Source: Streptomyces sp. NRRL F-525
GTDB taxonomy: Bacteria; Actinomycetota; Actinomycetes; Streptomycetales; Streptomycetaceae
Reading direction: 5' to 3'
NCBI RefSeq assembly: GCF_000716605.1
Contig: NZ_JNXE01000007.1
Location: 1-64,000, forward strand
DNA length: 64,000 bases
Shown here in pieces: positions 62,454 to 64,000 of this stretch. The stretch's first letter is position 1; each line of letters opens with the position of its first letter. The notes under the pieces were generated by a model that saw nothing but the letters and a program-made list of their open reading frames with translations, was not told the origin of the DNA and did not search any database. The position numbers were made by a program, and so were the translations under genes.

Positions 62454-64000
62454 GTGTCCCCAGCGCCGAGCATCGGCGTCCTCGCCACCGGCACGTGCTT
62501 ACCCGAGCGCGTCCTGACCAACGACGAGGTCGCCGAGGCGGCCGGCGTCGACCCCGACTGGATCGTCCAGCGGACCGGCGTACTGCGCAGGCACATCGCG
62601 GAGCCCGGACAGGCGGCCTCCGATCTCGCCGCCGAAGCCGTGCGGAAGGCGCTCACCGCGGCCGGTCTCCCGGCCTCCGCGCTCGGGCTGCTCGTCCTCG
62701 CCACCTCCACCCCCGACGAGTTGGGGCCGTCGACCGCGTGCCGGGTCCAGGCCCTGGTGGGCGCGGACCGGGCGGTCGCCTTCGACGTGGCGGCGGCCTG
62801 CTCCGGCTGGCTGTTCGCCGCCCGGGTCGCCCACGACTGGCTCCGTGCCGGCACCGGCGAACGGTATGCCGCCGTGGTCGGTGTCGAGGTCTACTCCCGT
62901 TTCGTCGACCCGGCCGACCGCGCCACGGCGGTGCTGTTCGCCGACGGCGCGGCGGCGACGATCCTCGGGCCCGTCCAGGGCGGCAAGGGGTTCGCCCCGA
63001 TCCGGCTGGGGTCGGACGGTACCGCGGCGGGCGACGTCCTCATCCCGGCCGGCGGCAGCCGACTGCCCGCCTCCCCGCAGACCCTCGCCGACCGACGCCA
63101 CAAGGTCCACATGGACGGCAAGGCCGTACGGGACTTCATCCTGCGGATCTTCCCGAAGCTCCTCGGCGACGCCCTGCACCGCAACGGCCTGGGCCTGACG
63201 GACATCGACCTGCTGATCTCCCACCAGCCCAACCCCCTCCTCCTACGCCGCGCAGCGGCCGACGCCGGAGTACCCGAGGACCGGGTGGTGATCATCGGCC
63301 ACGAGGTCGGCAACATCGGCGCGGCCTCCATCCCGTACGCCCTGGCGAGCGCGGACCACGACGGTCGACTGTGGGCTGGTAGCCGGGTACTCGTCACCGC
63401 GTTCGGCGCGGGTCTGACCTGGGGGAGCACGGTCCTGACCTGGACCAGGGCCCAGAGGCACGGGGTCGTCCCAGCGCCCCGCGCTGAAGCTCCCCGTACC
63501 GGAGCGCCTCCCGCTGAAGCGCCCTCTGCTGGAGCGCCTCCCGCTGAAGCGCCCCGAACCGAAGCGGCTCGCACGGAAGCGCCCCGGATCGAGGCCCCCC
63601 GCGGTGACGCAACCCGGGTCGAAGTGCCCCGTGCCGAGGTATCCGGCGGCGTAGTGCCCCGTGCGGAAGTGCCCCGGGCCGAGGTATCCGGCGGTGAAGT
63701 GCCCCGTGTCGAAGTGCCCCGCGCCGAGGCATCCAGCGGCGTAGTGCCCCGTGCGGAAGTGCCCCGTGCCGAGGCATCCAGCGGTGAAGTGCCCCGCGTC
63801 GGAGCACCCCGTGCCGAGATGCTTTGGGCGGAAGCACCCCGGTCCAAGACATCCAGCGCTGACGCACCCCGCGTTGAAGCACCCCGCGCCGAGGTGACTT
63901 ACAGCGAAGCGCCCCGGACCGAGGCGTCCCGCGGTGAAGCACCCCGCGTCGAAGCACCCCGCACCGATACCCCCGGCGCCGAAACCCCCCGCACCAAAGC
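62454..64000 (+). CDS. FabH-like 3-oxoacyl-ACP synthase III with long pentapeptide-repeat tail (5' part)
   Basis: The gene runs off the window. Residues 1-333 form a KAS III fold with the full triad: Cys in AACSGW, His in SHQPNP, Asn in GNIGAASIPYALA. Start GTG 62454 follows TTGGAGG. Codon 16 is TTA (62499-62501), hinting at bldA control. After WGSTVLTWTR the frame continues for 35 pentapeptide units (xPRxE type) to the window end. FabH proteins normally stop near residue 320-335, so this tail is unusual. The enzyme may start a polyketide or fatty acid; its partners lie outside the window. Confidence 0.85.
   Translation, partial: MSPAPSIGVLATGTCLPERVLTNDEVAEAAGVDPDWIVQRTGVLRRHIAEPGQAASDLAAEAVRKALTAAGLPASALGLLVLATSTPDELGPSTACRVQALVGADRAVAFDVAAACSGWLFAARVAHDWLRAGTGERYAAVVGVEVYSRFVDPADRATAVLFADGAAATILGPVQGGKGFAPIRLGSDGTAAGDVLIPAGGSRLPASPQTLADRRHKVHMDGKAVRDFILRIFPKLLGDALHRNGLGLTDIDLLISHQPNPLLLRRAAADAGVPEDRVVIIGHEVGNIGAASIPYALASADHDGRLWAGSRVLVTAFGAGLTWGSTVLTWTRAQRHGVVPAPRAEAPRTGAPPAEAPSAGAPPAEAPRTEAARTEAPRIEAPRGDATRVEVPRAEVSGGVVPRAEVPRAEVSGGEVPRVEVPRAEASSGVVPRAEVPRAEASSGEVPRVGAPRAEMLWAEAPRSKTSSADAPRVEAPRAEVTYSEAPRTEASRGEAPRVEAPRTDTPGAETPRTK
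63474..64000 (+). repeat. 15-bp tandem repeat array coding for (A/V)PR(x)E units
   Basis: 35 in-register 15-bp units coding mainly APRAE, APRVE, VPRAE and APRTE. From 63624 to 63803 four 45-bp higher-order copies occur: VPRAE, then (V/A)S(G/S)G(V/E), then VPR(A/V)E or G. A 15-bp unit keeps all six frames open, which explains the long antisense frames here. Confidence 0.9.

Noticed and set aside
63394..63957. 187-residue minus-strand frame in the repeat array
   Set aside because: A 15-bp repeat without stops keeps all frames open; the plus frame continues a real KAS III protein.

Overview
The window looks like a Streptomyces (or close actinomycete) chromosome segment. G+C is very high, GTG starts are common, leucine TTA codons are almost absent, and the gene set is typical (MocR, TerD, BlaI/M56, ECF sigma, StrR-type and LAL regulators). 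No rRNA, tRNA, CRISPR array, transposase or prophage gene was recognised.

Region 1 (1..33462) is the right-hand part of a non-ribosomal peptide gene cluster of the glycopeptide-antibiotic (GPA) type. It has the end of one NRPS subunit (A-PCP-E) and a complete 3162-residue terminal subunit (C-A-PCP-C-A-PCP-X-relic A-TE). These are followed by a P450 with a ferredoxin, a lipoprotein/HlyD/MacB-like ABC efflux set, an MbtH protein, an ABC exporter, two tandem StrR-type activators, a LAL/LuxR regulator, a fused hydroxymandelate-oxidase-like/HpgT aminotransferase, the 3,5-dihydroxyphenylglycine (Dpg) operon dpgABCD and an alpha/beta hydrolase. The X domain carries HRIGADD instead of HHxxxDG and the P450 carries a PRDD motif. 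Both are signatures I associate with P450 recruitment in GPA assembly, so the product is probably an aryl-crosslinked peptide. The oxidase half of the fusion lacks its catalytic residues, and all three visible A domains read the same hand-derived code. My working model is a Dpg-centred peptide in which HpgT serves Dpg. Hpg would need enzymes outside the window.

Region 2 (33443..43659) holds housekeeping and stress genes: a SulP transporter, a WGR/beta-propeller protein, a KhtT/KhtU-like cation antiporter pair, and a BlaI/M56 pair with terD and tatA. An identical 14-bp inverted repeat overlaps the putative -10 boxes of terD and tatA, suggesting a small BlaI regulon.

Region 3 (43660..62003) is mixed chromosomal content. 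It contains a MocR/DapA-like/MFS operon with a direct-repeat operator, a second P450, an ECF sigma factor with a membrane partner, an HAD hydrolase, a divergent MFS/DeoR pair, a patatin, a PIG-L deacetylase, a second HAD enzyme, a NUDIX hydrolase, a DUF4232-like lipoprotein, an XRE/MmyB-like regulator next to an aldo-keto reductase, and a KimA-like APC permease.

Region 4 (62454..64000) begins a FabH-like ketosynthase gene with a TTA codon and an in-frame tail of 35 pentapeptide repeats that runs off the window.
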